From Bacteroides faecium (lineage in GTDB: Bacteria; Bacteroidota; Bacteroidia; Bacteroidales; Bacteroidaceae), in NCBI RefSeq assembly GCF_012113595.1, contig NZ_CP050831.1, positions 5,704,001 to 5,768,000 on the forward strand: 64,000 bases of DNA. Reading direction: 5' to 3'. Shown here piece after piece: positions 52,579 through 61,209 of this stretch. The position numbers and the translations under genes are program-made. The notes under the pieces were generated by a model. It ran no database searches. It had not been told where the DNA came from and saw only the letters and a program-made list of their open reading frames with translations. The first letter of the stretch is position 1. The number at the start of each line of letters is the position of its first letter.

Positions 52579-53469
52579 TCAAATCCGTAATCCTTTCCGA
52601 TAATTCAATGGAGTCTGCCCTGTATTTCTCTTAAAGAATTTACAGAATCCGGCAGAGTCACTGAAACCCAGTTCGGAAGCGATGTCTCCTATCGTGGATT
52701 TGGTTGAACTCAGCAATGTACGGGCTTCCATTATCAGCAGCTCATTAATAATACTGTTTACACTCTTTCCTGTTCCTGCACGGACGATGCGGGCCAAATA
52801 TTGCTCACTGATAGCCAGCTTATCCGCATAGAAAGCGACGAAATGTTCTTCCCTAAAATTCCGGGTGACAAGTGCATGAAACTCTTGTAATACATGGTCT
52901 TTATGGCTAACTTGCTTTTTAATAATCGTCTTTCGGGAAAGAAAATCTGCTATATCCAGGAATAAAGCATTGCATGCAGCCTGTATTCTCCGGAAAAGAA
53001 ACTGGTGTTTTATATTCAACAGATGCATGAGTACTTCCAGTTCGTTGCGGATGATTTGAGCTTCGTATGCGGTCAGTTGTATGGTATATTGCTTGTTCTG
53101 CCTCATCGTCGCCAACAAGATAGCTGTTATTTGAGTCAGATAAGAATCATCCGTCCGCATGGATTCGGAAATGGAAAGAGTGATAAACTTAATATCGGGA
53201 CTTGAGTATAAATGGTCGGTAAGATAATTTGCTCCATGAATAAGCAGCATATAAGGCTCTATCGCAATAAACTCTCCATTCAGCAAAATCTCCGAACGAC
53301 CTTCGAGCACAAGTATCATATACAGTTCCCGGTTAAAATAGCGTTCATTTTCGGGATAACTCCTGTCTTTGTATTCACTCATGAAACAAACGACGTCCTC
53401 TTCGTAATGAGGAATTCCGGGATGTTCCTTCAACAACTGCTTATTATCGAAAATACGTGATTTTACCAT
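52579..53469 (-). CDS. AraC-family transcriptional regulator
   Basis: A 296-residue regulator with an N-terminal cupin-like sensing region (about residues 30-130) and a C-terminal double helix-turn-helix (YADKLAISEQYLARIVRAG, then IGDIASELGFSDSAGFCKFF). It is divergent from the DUF6198 membrane gene and lies just after dxs. It is a second candidate for binding the 29-bp operator, although no such operator lies in its own upstream region. Confidence 0.88.
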   Translation of the reverse strand: MVKSRIFDNKQLLKEHPGIPHYEEDVVCFMSEYKDRSYPENERYFNRELYMILVLEGRSEILLNGEFIAIEPYMLLIHGANYLTDHLYSSPDIKFITLSISESMRTDDSYLTQITAILLATMRQNKQYTIQLTAYEAQIIRNELEVLMHLLNIKHQFLFRRIQAACNALFLDIADFLSRKTIIKKQVSHKDHVLQEFHALVTRNFREEHFVAFYADKLAISEQYLARIVRAGTGKSVNSIINELLIMEARTLLSSTKSTIGDIASELGFSDSAGFCKFFKRNTGQTPLNYRKGLRI

Positions 53470-53564
53470 TTATGCCTCCTTCTTTTCGATGTAAAAATAC
53501 GATTTGTTTCGGATATGGCAAAAACTGTGTGGAATTAGATAATTCATTTCTGGCAAAAAAGCAG

Positions 53565-53572
53565 GACCTTTG
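53565..53572 (+). promoter_or_regulatory. -7 box of the DUF6198-like gene
   Basis: GACCTTTG, 50 nt before the ATG, is the same variant box seen at the MFS promoter. Two TGGCAAAAA copies 35 bp apart (53518 and 53553 region) lie upstream and may bind the neighbouring AraC protein. Confidence 0.4.
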
Positions 53573-53622
53573 CATATCCTTTTCAGTTTATAAGAAGGAA
53601 TCAATTAAAAAGTTTTGAAGAT

Positions 53623-54294
53623 ATGGGAATGAAAGACGTTTGTAAAAGATACCTAGTATTTATTATAGGATTGTATTTTCTGGCTGCCGGGATAGTATTA
53701 ATCATACGTTCGGCATTGGGAACCACCCCTATATCCAGCGTAAACTATGTACTAAGCCTGAACAGTCCTTTGTCATTGGGAACTTGCACCTTTCTTATCA
53801 ATATGGTACTTATCTTAGGACAGTTTTGGCTTATCCGAAAGAACAGGACCCGGCAGGATATTATCGAGATTCTTCTTCAATTGCCCTTCTCCTTTATCTT
53901 CTCGGCATTCATTGATTTCAATATGACAATCACCAACAGCCTGCATCCCGAGAGTTATGGTATGTCAATAGCGTTATTGCTTACAGGATGTATGGTGCAA
54001 TCTATCGGCGTGGTACTGGAGTTGAAACCTAAAGTCGCTATGATGAGTGCGGAAGCCTTTGTGAAATATGCTTCCCGCCGCTACAACAAAGAGTTTGGGA
54101 AATTCAAGGTCTATTTCGATGTTACGCTAGTCACATTTGCAGTATTACTTTCTCTCCTGCTTTCCCAATGCATTGAAGGAGTACGCGAAGGCTCTCTTAT
54201 CGCTGCCTGCATCACAGGATATATCGTCAGTTTTCTGAATCAGAAGATAATGACGAGGAAGACGCTCTACAAGCTCTTGCCTGTTTTGAAATAA
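53623..54294 (+). CDS. YczE/YitT-like membrane protein (DUF6198 type)
   Basis: A 223-residue inner-membrane protein with about five to six hydrophobic helices. The start FIIGLYFLAAGIVLIIRSALG, then TTPISSVNYVLS is typical of the YczE/YyaS/YitT group. Function unknown; members have been linked to peptide or antibiotic production and export in other bacteria. It is divergent from AraC 52579, which may control it. Confidence 0.75.
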   Translation: MGMKDVCKRYLVFIIGLYFLAAGIVLIIRSALGTTPISSVNYVLSLNSPLSLGTCTFLINMVLILGQFWLIRKNRTRQDIIEILLQLPFSFIFSAFIDFNMTITNSLHPESYGMSIALLLTGCMVQSIGVVLELKPKVAMMSAEAFVKYASRRYNKEFGKFKVYFDVTLVTFAVLLSLLLSQCIEGVREGSLIAACITGYIVSFLNQKIMTRKTLYKLLPVLK

Positions 54295-54302
54295 AACATA
54301 AT

Positions 54303-54355
54303 AAAAGCCGTTTCTTCGGAAAGAGAATTTTAAATCTCCCAAAGAAACGGCTTTT
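54303..54355. terminator. Bidirectional terminator
   Basis: The perfect 14-bp arms AAAAGCCGTTTCTT and AAGAAACGGCTTTT (54303-54316 and 54342-54355) lie between convergent genes, with A/T runs in both directions. Confidence 0.88.
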
Positions 54356-54375
54356 ATATTTCTCTTCGATATTTA

Positions 54376-57300
54376 CTATCTATTCTGACTGTCTATTTCT
54401 TTAAGCAATTCGTCAACAGCCATTTTCAGTTGCGTATCCTCTCCTTTCACCACTGTTTCGGGGTCATTGGCAACTTTAATATCAGGTTCCAACTGGCTAT
54501 TTTCCAGATAGCTTCCGTCCGGCAGACGATAGCCGATAATAGGAATACCGAATACCAGTGAAGGGTCTTGCAATGTTTCCCAAGATACACTTGTCATTGT
54601 TCCCGGTACAGGCATACCGACCAGTTTGCCTATCTTCTGATGTTTGTACACCCAAGGTGTGCCGTGCGCATTGGAATAGTTAGCTTCACACTGCAACATG
54701 ATAGAAGGTTTATTCCAGCGACGGCTCGGCATATCACAGGCTTCGCGTCCGCGTACTACCTGCGTAAAGTATTTCTGACCGCTGAAAAGTACCTCGATAT
54801 CTTCGTGCAGACGGCCACCGCCATTGAAACGGGTGTCAATCACAATCCCGTCGCAGTTGTTATATTTACCCAGAATATCCGAGTAAACAGTACGGAAACT
54901 TCCGTCTCCCATGGACTGGATATGCACGTACCCCAACCGACCGTTCGACCATTTCTCAACATCGGCAGCGCGTTGTTTTACCCAACGTTTGTATAACAAA
55001 CCGTTAAGCTTTCCACTAGTAATAGGCATTACCACTTCTTCCCAACGTTCCTTGTTCTGCGGATTATACAATGAAACCAGAGTTTTCTTTCCGGCTTTAT
55101 TATTCAATAAAGCAGTAATATCCTTATCCGAAGCCAGTTCCTCACCGTTAATCTTTTCAATAATGCAGCCTGCTTTTACTTTTGTACGGGAATGGTCGAA
55201 CGGGCCTTTCTCGATTACCTCAGCGATTTTCATTCCTTTTTCCTGGTAATTCCAATCGAACAACAAGCCCAGATTAGACGTCACATCTCCCCCGCCTCTT
55301 GGAGAATAACGTCCTCCCGTATGCGAAACATTCAGTTCGCCCAACCATTCGCTCAATAATTCCGCAAAGTCGTAGTTATTATCAATATGAGGCAGGAATT
55401 TACGATAAGCAGCCGTCATGGCATCCCAATCGACCCCATGCATAGTAAGATTGTAGAAACGTTTTTGATGCTGCTTGTGCACATGGTCGAACATCGCTTC
55501 ACGCTCGGCAGCCAAATCCATTTTCATTTCAGCCTGATAACTGATTGATTTCAAAGCATCCGACTTCGCATCCATTTTCTGCATAATCCGGCTTCCCAAC
55601 AAGAAAATATCTCCTTTCTTATCCAACATCAATGATGCCCAACCGGTATTGAGTTTGTGCAGACGCTTCGTGTCTTTTTCACGAAGATTCATTTTCCAAA
55701 GGTCATATCCACCTTCAAAAGATGAGAAATAATAAAGATTCTCCCCATCTTTTGAAAGTATGGCACTGCCTAAATCGGACGAGTTGGGAGTCAGACGGAC
55801 GATACGGTCTTCAATGCCATTAAGCTCTACTACTATATCTTTCTTGTCTGCTTTATCTTCGGATGCTTTGTCCTCGTCAGCTTCATCCTTATCACTGTCT
55901 TTGTCCTTAGAGGACTTAGCTTTTTCCTTTTCAGTCTTTTCCTTTTTGGACTTATTTCCGTCTTTCTTCTTGTCGTCTTTTTCTTTCGCTTTCTTCTGTT
56001 CCTTTTCCAATTCTTTGAGCAGTTCAAAGTCTTCCTTGCTCAGGCGATAGCGGTCATAAGCATCCTGGTTCAGGAATACCAGCATGACGTCCTGTTGCGA
56101 ACCCCAAGAAGCATGCGCACGCATACCATAACGTTCAGTCTGGAAAAGAATAGCGTTTCCGTCCAAGACCCAACGCGGAGAACCGCTAATATATCCGCTG
56201 TTAGTCAAGTTGGTAATAATACCGCCCTGTGCGCTGACAACACCTATATCCGAATAAGGGTCATGGCGATTGCCGATAAATTCAAGAGTAAACCATTTGC
56301 CGTCCGGCGACCATTCGTAGTCGAATCCGCCACCGGTATTATACCATGTAGAACCGTCCGTCACTTGACGAACTTTCTTCGTTTTTAAGTCAAGTACCAT
56401 TAAGCGGTTGCGGTCTTCGATGAAAGCCAGTTCCTTGCCGTCCGGAGAATATTGCGGATAAGCACGTTCCACCGTTTTGGAAGGAAGCAGGACTTCTTCC
56501 TCGATAAGAGTTGCATTGGGGAAATTGGCTTCCTCTTTGCGGGCTATTTTGGCGGTGTAAAGTAGCCAGTTCCCCGTCCGTTCACTGGCATAGACCAGCG
56601 TCCGGTTATCCGGTGCAAAGGACACGGCGGCTTCTTTTCCCGGAGTATTCGTGACTTGCTTTGTTGTAGTATAATCCGTCGAAGTGACAAAAACATCGCC
56701 ACGTACAATGAAAGCAACCTGTTTGCCGTCCGGGGATACGGAAGCGGAAGTAGCACCCTGGGAGAATTTGAGGGAAGCAATCTCCTTTTCGTCATCCCGG
56801 ACAAGTTCGACGTTTACTTTCTTCGGACGGGCATTGGCTTCCTGCGTATAAAGTTCTCCGTCATAGGTATAGCACAATGTACCTTTATCGCTGATTGACA
56901 AGAAACGTACCGGATGCGTACGGAATGTAGTTACCGCTTTTACCTCTTGAGGGAGATTCGACGTTTGCGGAGCGTTCAGTGAAAAGTTATAGACATTGAA
57001 TGAGCCGCCGTTGCGCTCACTAAGAAAATAGACAGAATTGCCGTCGGGCGCATATACCGGATTGCGGTCTTCCCCTTCCCGGTTCGTCAGATTAGTATGT
57101 TTTCCCGATTGCGTGTTATACAGCCAAATATCTCTGGTTATAGAAGAAGTATGGTGTTTTCTCCATTCATCTTCGAAGCCTTTACGGTCTTGATAAAGAA
57201 AGTTTTCCCCCGATTTATCAAAGCAAACCCATTCGGCAGGAGTAGCGAGCACTTGCTCGGTACGTCCTCCGCCAACAGGAACTTTATACAATTCTGTCAT

Positions 57301-57720
57301 TGCTCCGGTAGGGAATAAAGCACTGCCAGCAGGGTCTTGAATAGATGCGGAGAAAAGTACATACTTTCCGTCCGGAGTAAAAGCCGAAGGAATCTCCGAA
57401 GCGGAATGATAAGTCAGCCTTTGAGCGGTTCCGCCGTCGGCAGACATGATAAAGAGGTCGAAATTCCCATTCCGGTCGCTGGCAAATGCAATTTGCTTTC
57501 CGTCGGGCGACCAGACGGGGTTAGCTTCATAAGATGCTTGTGTTGTCAACTGAACGGCTGTCCCACCCTGTGCGGGGACTTTGTAAATATCGCCTTTATA
57601 ACAAAAGACAATCTCCGTTCCATTCGGTGAAATACGTGCGTCACGCATCCACAAAGGAGTAATGGCATAGCCGGACAATGCGGTCAATGCCAATGCTAAA
57701 GAAGTTATTAGTTTCTTCAT
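54376..57720 (-). CDS. Tricorn-protease-like S41 family peptidase
   Basis: A 1114-residue protein with a signal peptide (about residues 1-19). Residues about 20-540 contain PD40/WD40-like beta-propeller repeats (NPVWSPDGKQIAFASDRNGN repeated in variants). A highly charged Lys/Glu/Asp linker spans about 560-640. A PDZ-like domain (about 830-910, with GCIIEKINGEELA) and the S41 catalytic core follow (GIVIDTRFNGGGRLHEDI, NYSNAHGTPWVY, GMPVPGTMTSVSW, LEPDIKV). This order matches tricorn, which degrades peptides. It starts 20 nt after the MBL gene and ends at the shared terminator. Confidence 0.9.
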   Translation of the reverse strand: MKKLITSLALALTALSGYAITPLWMRDARISPNGTEIVFCYKGDIYKVPAQGGTAVQLTTQASYEANPVWSPDGKQIAFASDRNGNFDLFIMSADGGTAQRLTYHSASEIPSAFTPDGKYVLFSASIQDPAGSALFPTGAMTELYKVPVGGGRTEQVLATPAEWVCFDKSGENFLYQDRKGFEDEWRKHHTSSITRDIWLYNTQSGKHTNLTNREGEDRNPVYAPDGNSVYFLSERNGGSFNVYNFSLNAPQTSNLPQEVKAVTTFRTHPVRFLSISDKGTLCYTYDGELYTQEANARPKKVNVELVRDDEKEIASLKFSQGATSASVSPDGKQVAFIVRGDVFVTSTDYTTTKQVTNTPGKEAAVSFAPDNRTLVYASERTGNWLLYTAKIARKEEANFPNATLIEEEVLLPSKTVERAYPQYSPDGKELAFIEDRNRLMVLDLKTKKVRQVTDGSTWYNTGGGFDYEWSPDGKWFTLEFIGNRHDPYSDIGVVSAQGGIITNLTNSGYISGSPRWVLDGNAILFQTERYGMRAHASWGSQQDVMLVFLNQDAYDRYRLSKEDFELLKELEKEQKKAKEKDDKKKDGNKSKKEKTEKEKAKSSKDKDSDKDEADEDKASEDKADKKDIVVELNGIEDRIVRLTPNSSDLGSAILSKDGENLYYFSSFEGGYDLWKMNLREKDTKRLHKLNTGWASLMLDKKGDIFLLGSRIMQKMDAKSDALKSISYQAEMKMDLAAEREAMFDHVHKQHQKRFYNLTMHGVDWDAMTAAYRKFLPHIDNNYDFAELLSEWLGELNVSHTGGRYSPRGGGDVTSNLGLLFDWNYQEKGMKIAEVIEKGPFDHSRTKVKAGCIIEKINGEELASDKDITALLNNKAGKKTLVSLYNPQNKERWEEVVMPITSGKLNGLLYKRWVKQRAADVEKWSNGRLGYVHIQSMGDGSFRTVYSDILGKYNNCDGIVIDTRFNGGGRLHEDIEVLFSGQKYFTQVVRGREACDMPSRRWNKPSIMLQCEANYSNAHGTPWVYKHQKIGKLVGMPVPGTMTSVSWETLQDPSLVFGIPIIGYRLPDGSYLENSQLEPDIKVANDPETVVKGEDTQLKMAVDELLKEIDSQNR

Positions 57721-57740
57721 GTTAAATAATTATATATATT

Positions 57741-58562
57741 TTATTCCGATAAATCGGTTTGAATTAGTTTTCCCGTGTGATTATAGAATATCCTGTCGCC
57801 AAAATCCTTATAGAAGAAAGCATATTTATCTACTCCCGTACAATGGCAGACACCAATCTGACGCGGCAGATACTCTTTCAGATAATCCGCAATGACCTGA
57901 TATTTCCGTTCTTCCGCATTATGGATATGAAAACCTCCCAAAAGCAAGTTACAAGGAGATTCGGGGAATGCCGCACGGACTGTTCGCAAGATATTTGTAA
58001 TTCCCCGATGAGAACAGGCGCTCAATACAGAAAAACCGCCCGGCTCTACCAACACTACCGCCAATTCATCCAGAAAAGTATCCGGTATATGGCAACCGTC
58101 TTCTTTCTGAACCCGAAAGCGTTCGAAATGGGTATCCTCATGGTCGATAATATCAATAGAGGGAAAGAGAAATACGCCGGGAAGCAATTCGGTTTGTTCT
58201 TCAATAAAACGGAAGCGGGAAAGGTTGAAAGTCTGCGTATGCTGCATTCCATTCTCGCGTTCATCCTTGAATTTAGGAGAGAAGACTTCACGTTTGCAGA
58301 CAACCGTTGCTTGTTTGTTCAGTTCCAAGAAATGACGCAAGCCTCCCGTGTGGTCGCTATGCCCGTGGGATAATATCAGATAATCAACTTTCTGCAAGTC
58401 AATATGCAACAGGCGGGCGTTACGGATAAACAAATCGGACGCTCCCGTATCGAAGAGTAATCTATGTTCCGATGTCTCAATATAGAGAGAAAGACCGTGT
58501 TCTGCCTGCAATTTACGTCCATAGACACAATTCTCTACAAGAGTCGTTATTGTATAGCCCAT
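57741..58562 (-). CDS. Metallo-beta-lactamase-fold hydrolase
   Basis: A 273-residue MBL-fold protein with ILSHGHSDHTGGLRHFL near residue 63 (the HxHxDH zinc motif), FDTGAS near residue 38, a later Cys/His pair in SACSHRGITNIL, and LLLGGFHIHNAEE near residue 210. It resembles the YycJ/TpaA-like or 7,8-dihydropterin-6-methyl-transferase-like group of MBL proteins. No signal peptide, so cytoplasmic. It is probably co-transcribed with the tricorn-like gene 20 nt downstream. Confidence 0.88.
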   Translation of the reverse strand: MGYTITTLVENCVYGRKLQAEHGLSLYIETSEHRLLFDTGASDLFIRNARLLHIDLQKVDYLILSHGHSDHTGGLRHFLELNKQATVVCKREVFSPKFKDERENGMQHTQTFNLSRFRFIEEQTELLPGVFLFPSIDIIDHEDTHFERFRVQKEDGCHIPDTFLDELAVVLVEPGGFSVLSACSHRGITNILRTVRAAFPESPCNLLLGGFHIHNAEERKYQVIADYLKEYLPRQIGVCHCTGVDKYAFFYKDFGDRIFYNHTGKLIQTDLSE

Positions 58563-58590
58563 GATGCTTAGTTATTAAACGAATCATACA

Positions 58591-58636
58591 AAATAAAAAG
58601 TTCTGCCACAAAATTATAATAATTCTGTGGCAGAAC
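58591..58636 (-). terminator. Terminator of the flavodoxin-type reductase gene
   Basis: A 16-bp stem with one mismatch, GTTCTGCCACAAAATT / AATTCTGTGGCAGAAC (58600-58615 and 58621-58636), is followed on the minus strand by TTTTTATTTT. It lies beyond the palindrome array. Confidence 0.85.
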
Positions 58637-58718
58637 AAGCAATCCAGGCAATTAAAATTCTTGACTTTTCAATCTATTCGATTGAATTTTTATTTTTAAC
58701 CTTCAAAAGGTCACATAA

Positions 58719-58799
58719 GATAGCGTCACTATCCGGTCGTCATGGCGTCACTATCTTGTTGTTATAGCGTCACTATCCTGCAAGCATAGCGTCACTATA
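58719..58799. repeat. 22-bp-period palindrome array, family GATAGYGWCRCTATC (second locus)
   Basis: Four 15-bp units start at 58719, 58741, 58763 and 58785, exactly 22 bp apart, all in the CGTCACTAT orientation: GATAGCGTCACTATC and single-base variants at the ends. Spacers are 7 nt and differ. The array lies between the stop codon of the 58815 gene and its terminator, so it is probably transcribed as 3' untranslated RNA. Confidence 0.88.
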
Positions 58800-58814
58800 A
58801 TAAGCCGGTGACAG

Positions 58815-59354
58815 TTACACCATTTTTCCCATGTTGTAGGCTTCCTGCATGTATGGAGTATCTTTTATCTCTCCCACCTTCCAAGCGCCGATTCCATAGA
58901 CCGTTCCTTTTTCCTGTGGCCCTTCCAGACAATCAAGGAAGCCACGGAAACCGTCTATCGTGCGCTCCATCATTGCTTTATTATCCTCTGCTGCCGCAAT
59001 AATGAAATAAAACTCCTTGTTCGTTATCTCCGTATAACGTGCGCAGCAACGGTCAATCATAATCTTCATCTGACCGCACATTGTATAGAAATACACGGGA
59101 GTCGCCATTACAATCACATCGGCAGCAATCATCTTCTCCACGATTTCCGCCGCATCATCCTTCTGCGGACAAGGCTTTCCGTACATACTGCAAACACTGC
59201 ATCCCGTACAAGGATGAACCGTTTTGTCTTTCAATACAATCTTTTCCACTTCATTGCCCGCTTCAAGGGCACCTTTCATAAATTCATCACAAAGCAAATC
59301 CGAATTGCCGCCTTTCCGCGGACTGGACGAAATTATCAGAACTTTTTTAGCCAT
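58815..59354 (-). CDS. Flavodoxin-family NAD(P)H-dependent oxidoreductase
   Basis: A 179-residue FMN-binding protein of the NADPH-dependent FMN reductase type. It begins KVLIISSSPRKGGNSDLL, with TGCSVCSMYGKPCPQKDD near residue 50, a Cys-rich insert possibly binding a metal or disulphide, and VIMATPVYFYTMCGQMK. It probably reduces quinones, nitro compounds or iron. It has the 29-bp operator upstream and follows the nitroreductase gene, whose stop abuts that operator. Confidence 0.88.
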   Translation of the reverse strand: MAKKVLIISSSPRKGGNSDLLCDEFMKGALEAGNEVEKIVLKDKTVHPCTGCSVCSMYGKPCPQKDDAAEIVEKMIAADVIVMATPVYFYTMCGQMKIMIDRCCARYTEITNKEFYFIIAAAEDNKAMMERTIDGFRGFLDCLEGPQEKGTVYGIGAWKVGEIKDTPYMQEAYNMGKMV

Positions 59355-59406
59355 AACTTTACTTTATTAGTTTTATCTTTTTGTATTAATCAGTCTTTTC
59401 ACTCTG

Positions 59407-59473
59407 CAAAAATAGACAATTTATAACATAGCAAATGTATATAAATTACAGAGAGATATACCTTAATTACAGA
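59407..59473 (-). promoter_or_regulatory. Regulon operator and promoter of the 59354 reductase
   Basis: The minus strand reads TCTGTAAT-TAAGGTATATCTC-TCTGTAAT (59473-59445), then 30 nt, then TATTTTTG (59414-59407). The distal half-site abuts the nitroreductase stop at 59474-59476. Confidence 0.85.
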
Positions 59474-60103
59474 TTACCAGACATTCCTGTGAATCCTATC
59501 CCCTACCCGGATTTCTTTCTGTTTACAAATATGTGCATTCTCCGCCGCATAGCCGATAGCGAGGAAGCAGGTAAACTCATATCCGTCAGGAGCATTGACG
59601 AGATGTTTCACATACTCCGGTTCGTTGCCAATAGGAATACGGAATGCACACGCCAGTCCTTCCGCCGTTGCTGCTAACAGGATATTCTCAACGGCTGCCC
59701 ATGCAGAAGCGAAATAGTTGAGTGAACTTTGGTCGGCAGATTGGCACAGAGGAAAATCCTTTTGCCGGAAAAATGGAAGTATGAGACAATTGCTTTGCAT
59801 AAGCATACGTTGTTGTTTGGGCAACGCATCGACAAACATGGCGTGTTCATCCTTATCCATCACGCCGGCAGCAGCATCAAGCCCTGTCTGCTGAATGTTC
59901 TTGGTGTTTTCCGCCACAGGCGATATGAGTCGGGCAATGTTTTCCTGCCCTCTCACGACAATAAACTCAAACTGCCGCAAATGGTCATTAGTCGGAGCTT
60001 TGAATGCAGCCGACAATACCTTCTCCAACACTTCATCCGTCACCTTCTTATCGGAAAAGTCGCGAATAGTTCTTCTTTTTTCTAATACTTGATAGAAATC
60101 CAT
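59474..60103 (-). CDS. Nitroreductase-family FMN protein
   Basis: A 209-residue nitroreductase with KRRTIRDFSDKKVTDEVLEK near residue 10, ANDHLRQFEF-like APTNDHLRQFEFIVV, ASAWAAVENILLAATAEGL and EFTCFLAIGYAAEN. Such enzymes use FMN and NAD(P)H to reduce nitroaromatics and quinones. The promoter box TAACTTTG (complement of 60144-60151) and the divergent AraC gene at 60236 control it. It precedes the 59354 reductase on the same strand. Confidence 0.92.
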   Translation of the reverse strand: MDFYQVLEKRRTIRDFSDKKVTDEVLEKVLSAAFKAPTNDHLRQFEFIVVRGQENIARLISPVAENTKNIQQTGLDAAAGVMDKDEHAMFVDALPKQQRMLMQSNCLILPFFRQKDFPLCQSADQSSLNYFASAWAAVENILLAATAEGLACAFRIPIGNEPEYVKHLVNAPDGYEFTCFLAIGYAAENAHICKQKEIRVGDRIHRNVW

Positions 60104-60168
60104 AACAATACATTTTAATAGTTATACTTATTGTTTCCGGCAGCAAAGTTACCCGGCTTTCTTGTTAT

Positions 60169-60207
60169 ATATTTGTGGTATCATCTTAGATATTTGTCGT
60201 ATATTTG
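60169..60207. promoter_or_regulatory. Candidate AraC operator with 21-bp period, plus -7 box of the 60236 gene
   Basis: ATATTTGTGGTAT (60169-60181) and ATATTTGTCGTAT (60190-60202) start 21 bp apart and differ at one base. The second overlaps the AraC gene's own -7 box TATATTTG (60200-60207), suggesting self-repression, while the first lies towards the nitroreductase promoter. Confidence 0.6.
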
Positions 60208-60235
60208 CACATAAGTCATTTTAAGCATTACTTTT

Positions 60236-61090
60236 ATGGAAGATACCGCCATTCCTTATGAATTGCCCGAAGTGGAGAATCACTCTTTTTTCTTTATAGA
60301 CCAACGAGTGACAACAAGCATCGAAGCCAAACTGCACCGGCATGATGCATGGGAGTTGTATTATGTTGTCCATGGATATGGCAAACGAATGGCAGGCGAC
60401 ACATTGCAACCTTTCGCAACAGGCGACGTGGCGTTAATACCGCCGTCCATGCTACACCGCTGGGAATATTCGCCGGATTCGGCAGACGATGACGGGTATG
60501 TCCGTTATTTAATGGTAGCTTTCAGTCATTCGCTTGTAGAACGGTGTATGGCAGTATTCCCCGAACTGCGTAATCGTCTGACGGGCATTACATTCCCGAC
60601 GAACGCACTGAAATTCGGTACTGGAAGTTCACAAAACATTCGCCGGATATTGTCACAGATGAACGATATGGACGAGTTGGGACACCTATGCGAAATGTTT
60701 CGTCTACTACCTGTCATCTTTACCTCATCCGACCATAGCCTTGCCGGAAAGCCCATGAGTATTGAACGTGACGTGAGACGTATGCAGCAAATTTGTACTT
60801 ATGTAATGGCTCACTATATCCATACCATATCTTTGGATGACATTGCGGCAGAAGTAGGCATGAACCGCTCCGCTTTCTGTTCCTATTTCAAACGTTGCAA
60901 AGGAATGACTTTCTCGCAGTATGTAACCCAATACCGCTTAAATACAGCCTGCGAACTTCTGAAACATTCACAAAAGCAAGTATCCGAAATTTGTTTTACG
61001 GTCGGTTTTAATGATTTGCCCCATTTCGTCCGGGTTTTCACAAATACCTTGGGAATATCTCCGTCCAAATACAGAAGACAATTTCAATAA
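60236..61090 (+). CDS. AraC-family transcriptional regulator
   Basis: A 284-residue regulator with an N-terminal cupin (about residues 25-95, HRHDAWELYYVVHGYGKRMAG and GDVALIPPSMLHRWEY) and a C-terminal double helix-turn-helix (IAAEVGMNRSAFCSYFKRC, VSEICFTVGFNDLPHFVRVF). It is divergent from nitroreductase and has a 21-bp-period repeat in the shared region. The metal-type cupin suggests a small-molecule ligand. Confidence 0.9.
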   Translation: MEDTAIPYELPEVENHSFFFIDQRVTTSIEAKLHRHDAWELYYVVHGYGKRMAGDTLQPFATGDVALIPPSMLHRWEYSPDSADDDGYVRYLMVAFSHSLVERCMAVFPELRNRLTGITFPTNALKFGTGSSQNIRRILSQMNDMDELGHLCEMFRLLPVIFTSSDHSLAGKPMSIERDVRRMQQICTYVMAHYIHTISLDDIAAEVGMNRSAFCSYFKRCKGMTFSQYVTQYRLNTACELLKHSQKQVSEICFTVGFNDLPHFVRVFTNTLGISPSKYRRQFQ

Positions 61091-61209
61091 TCATCTCTTT
61101 CTCCAAAGACAATTTTGTGTCCTAACCATTTAATGCCATTTCTCCCTTTTTATTCGTTTATTACGAAGATTTTCCGTAAGTTTGTCCACAATACGAACAA
61201 CATGATACA

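Noticed and set aside
13303..58799. 22-bp-step arrays as CRISPR arrays
   Set aside because: Units are 13-15 bp with 7-9-nt spacers, far too short, there are only two to four units, and no cas gene is present.
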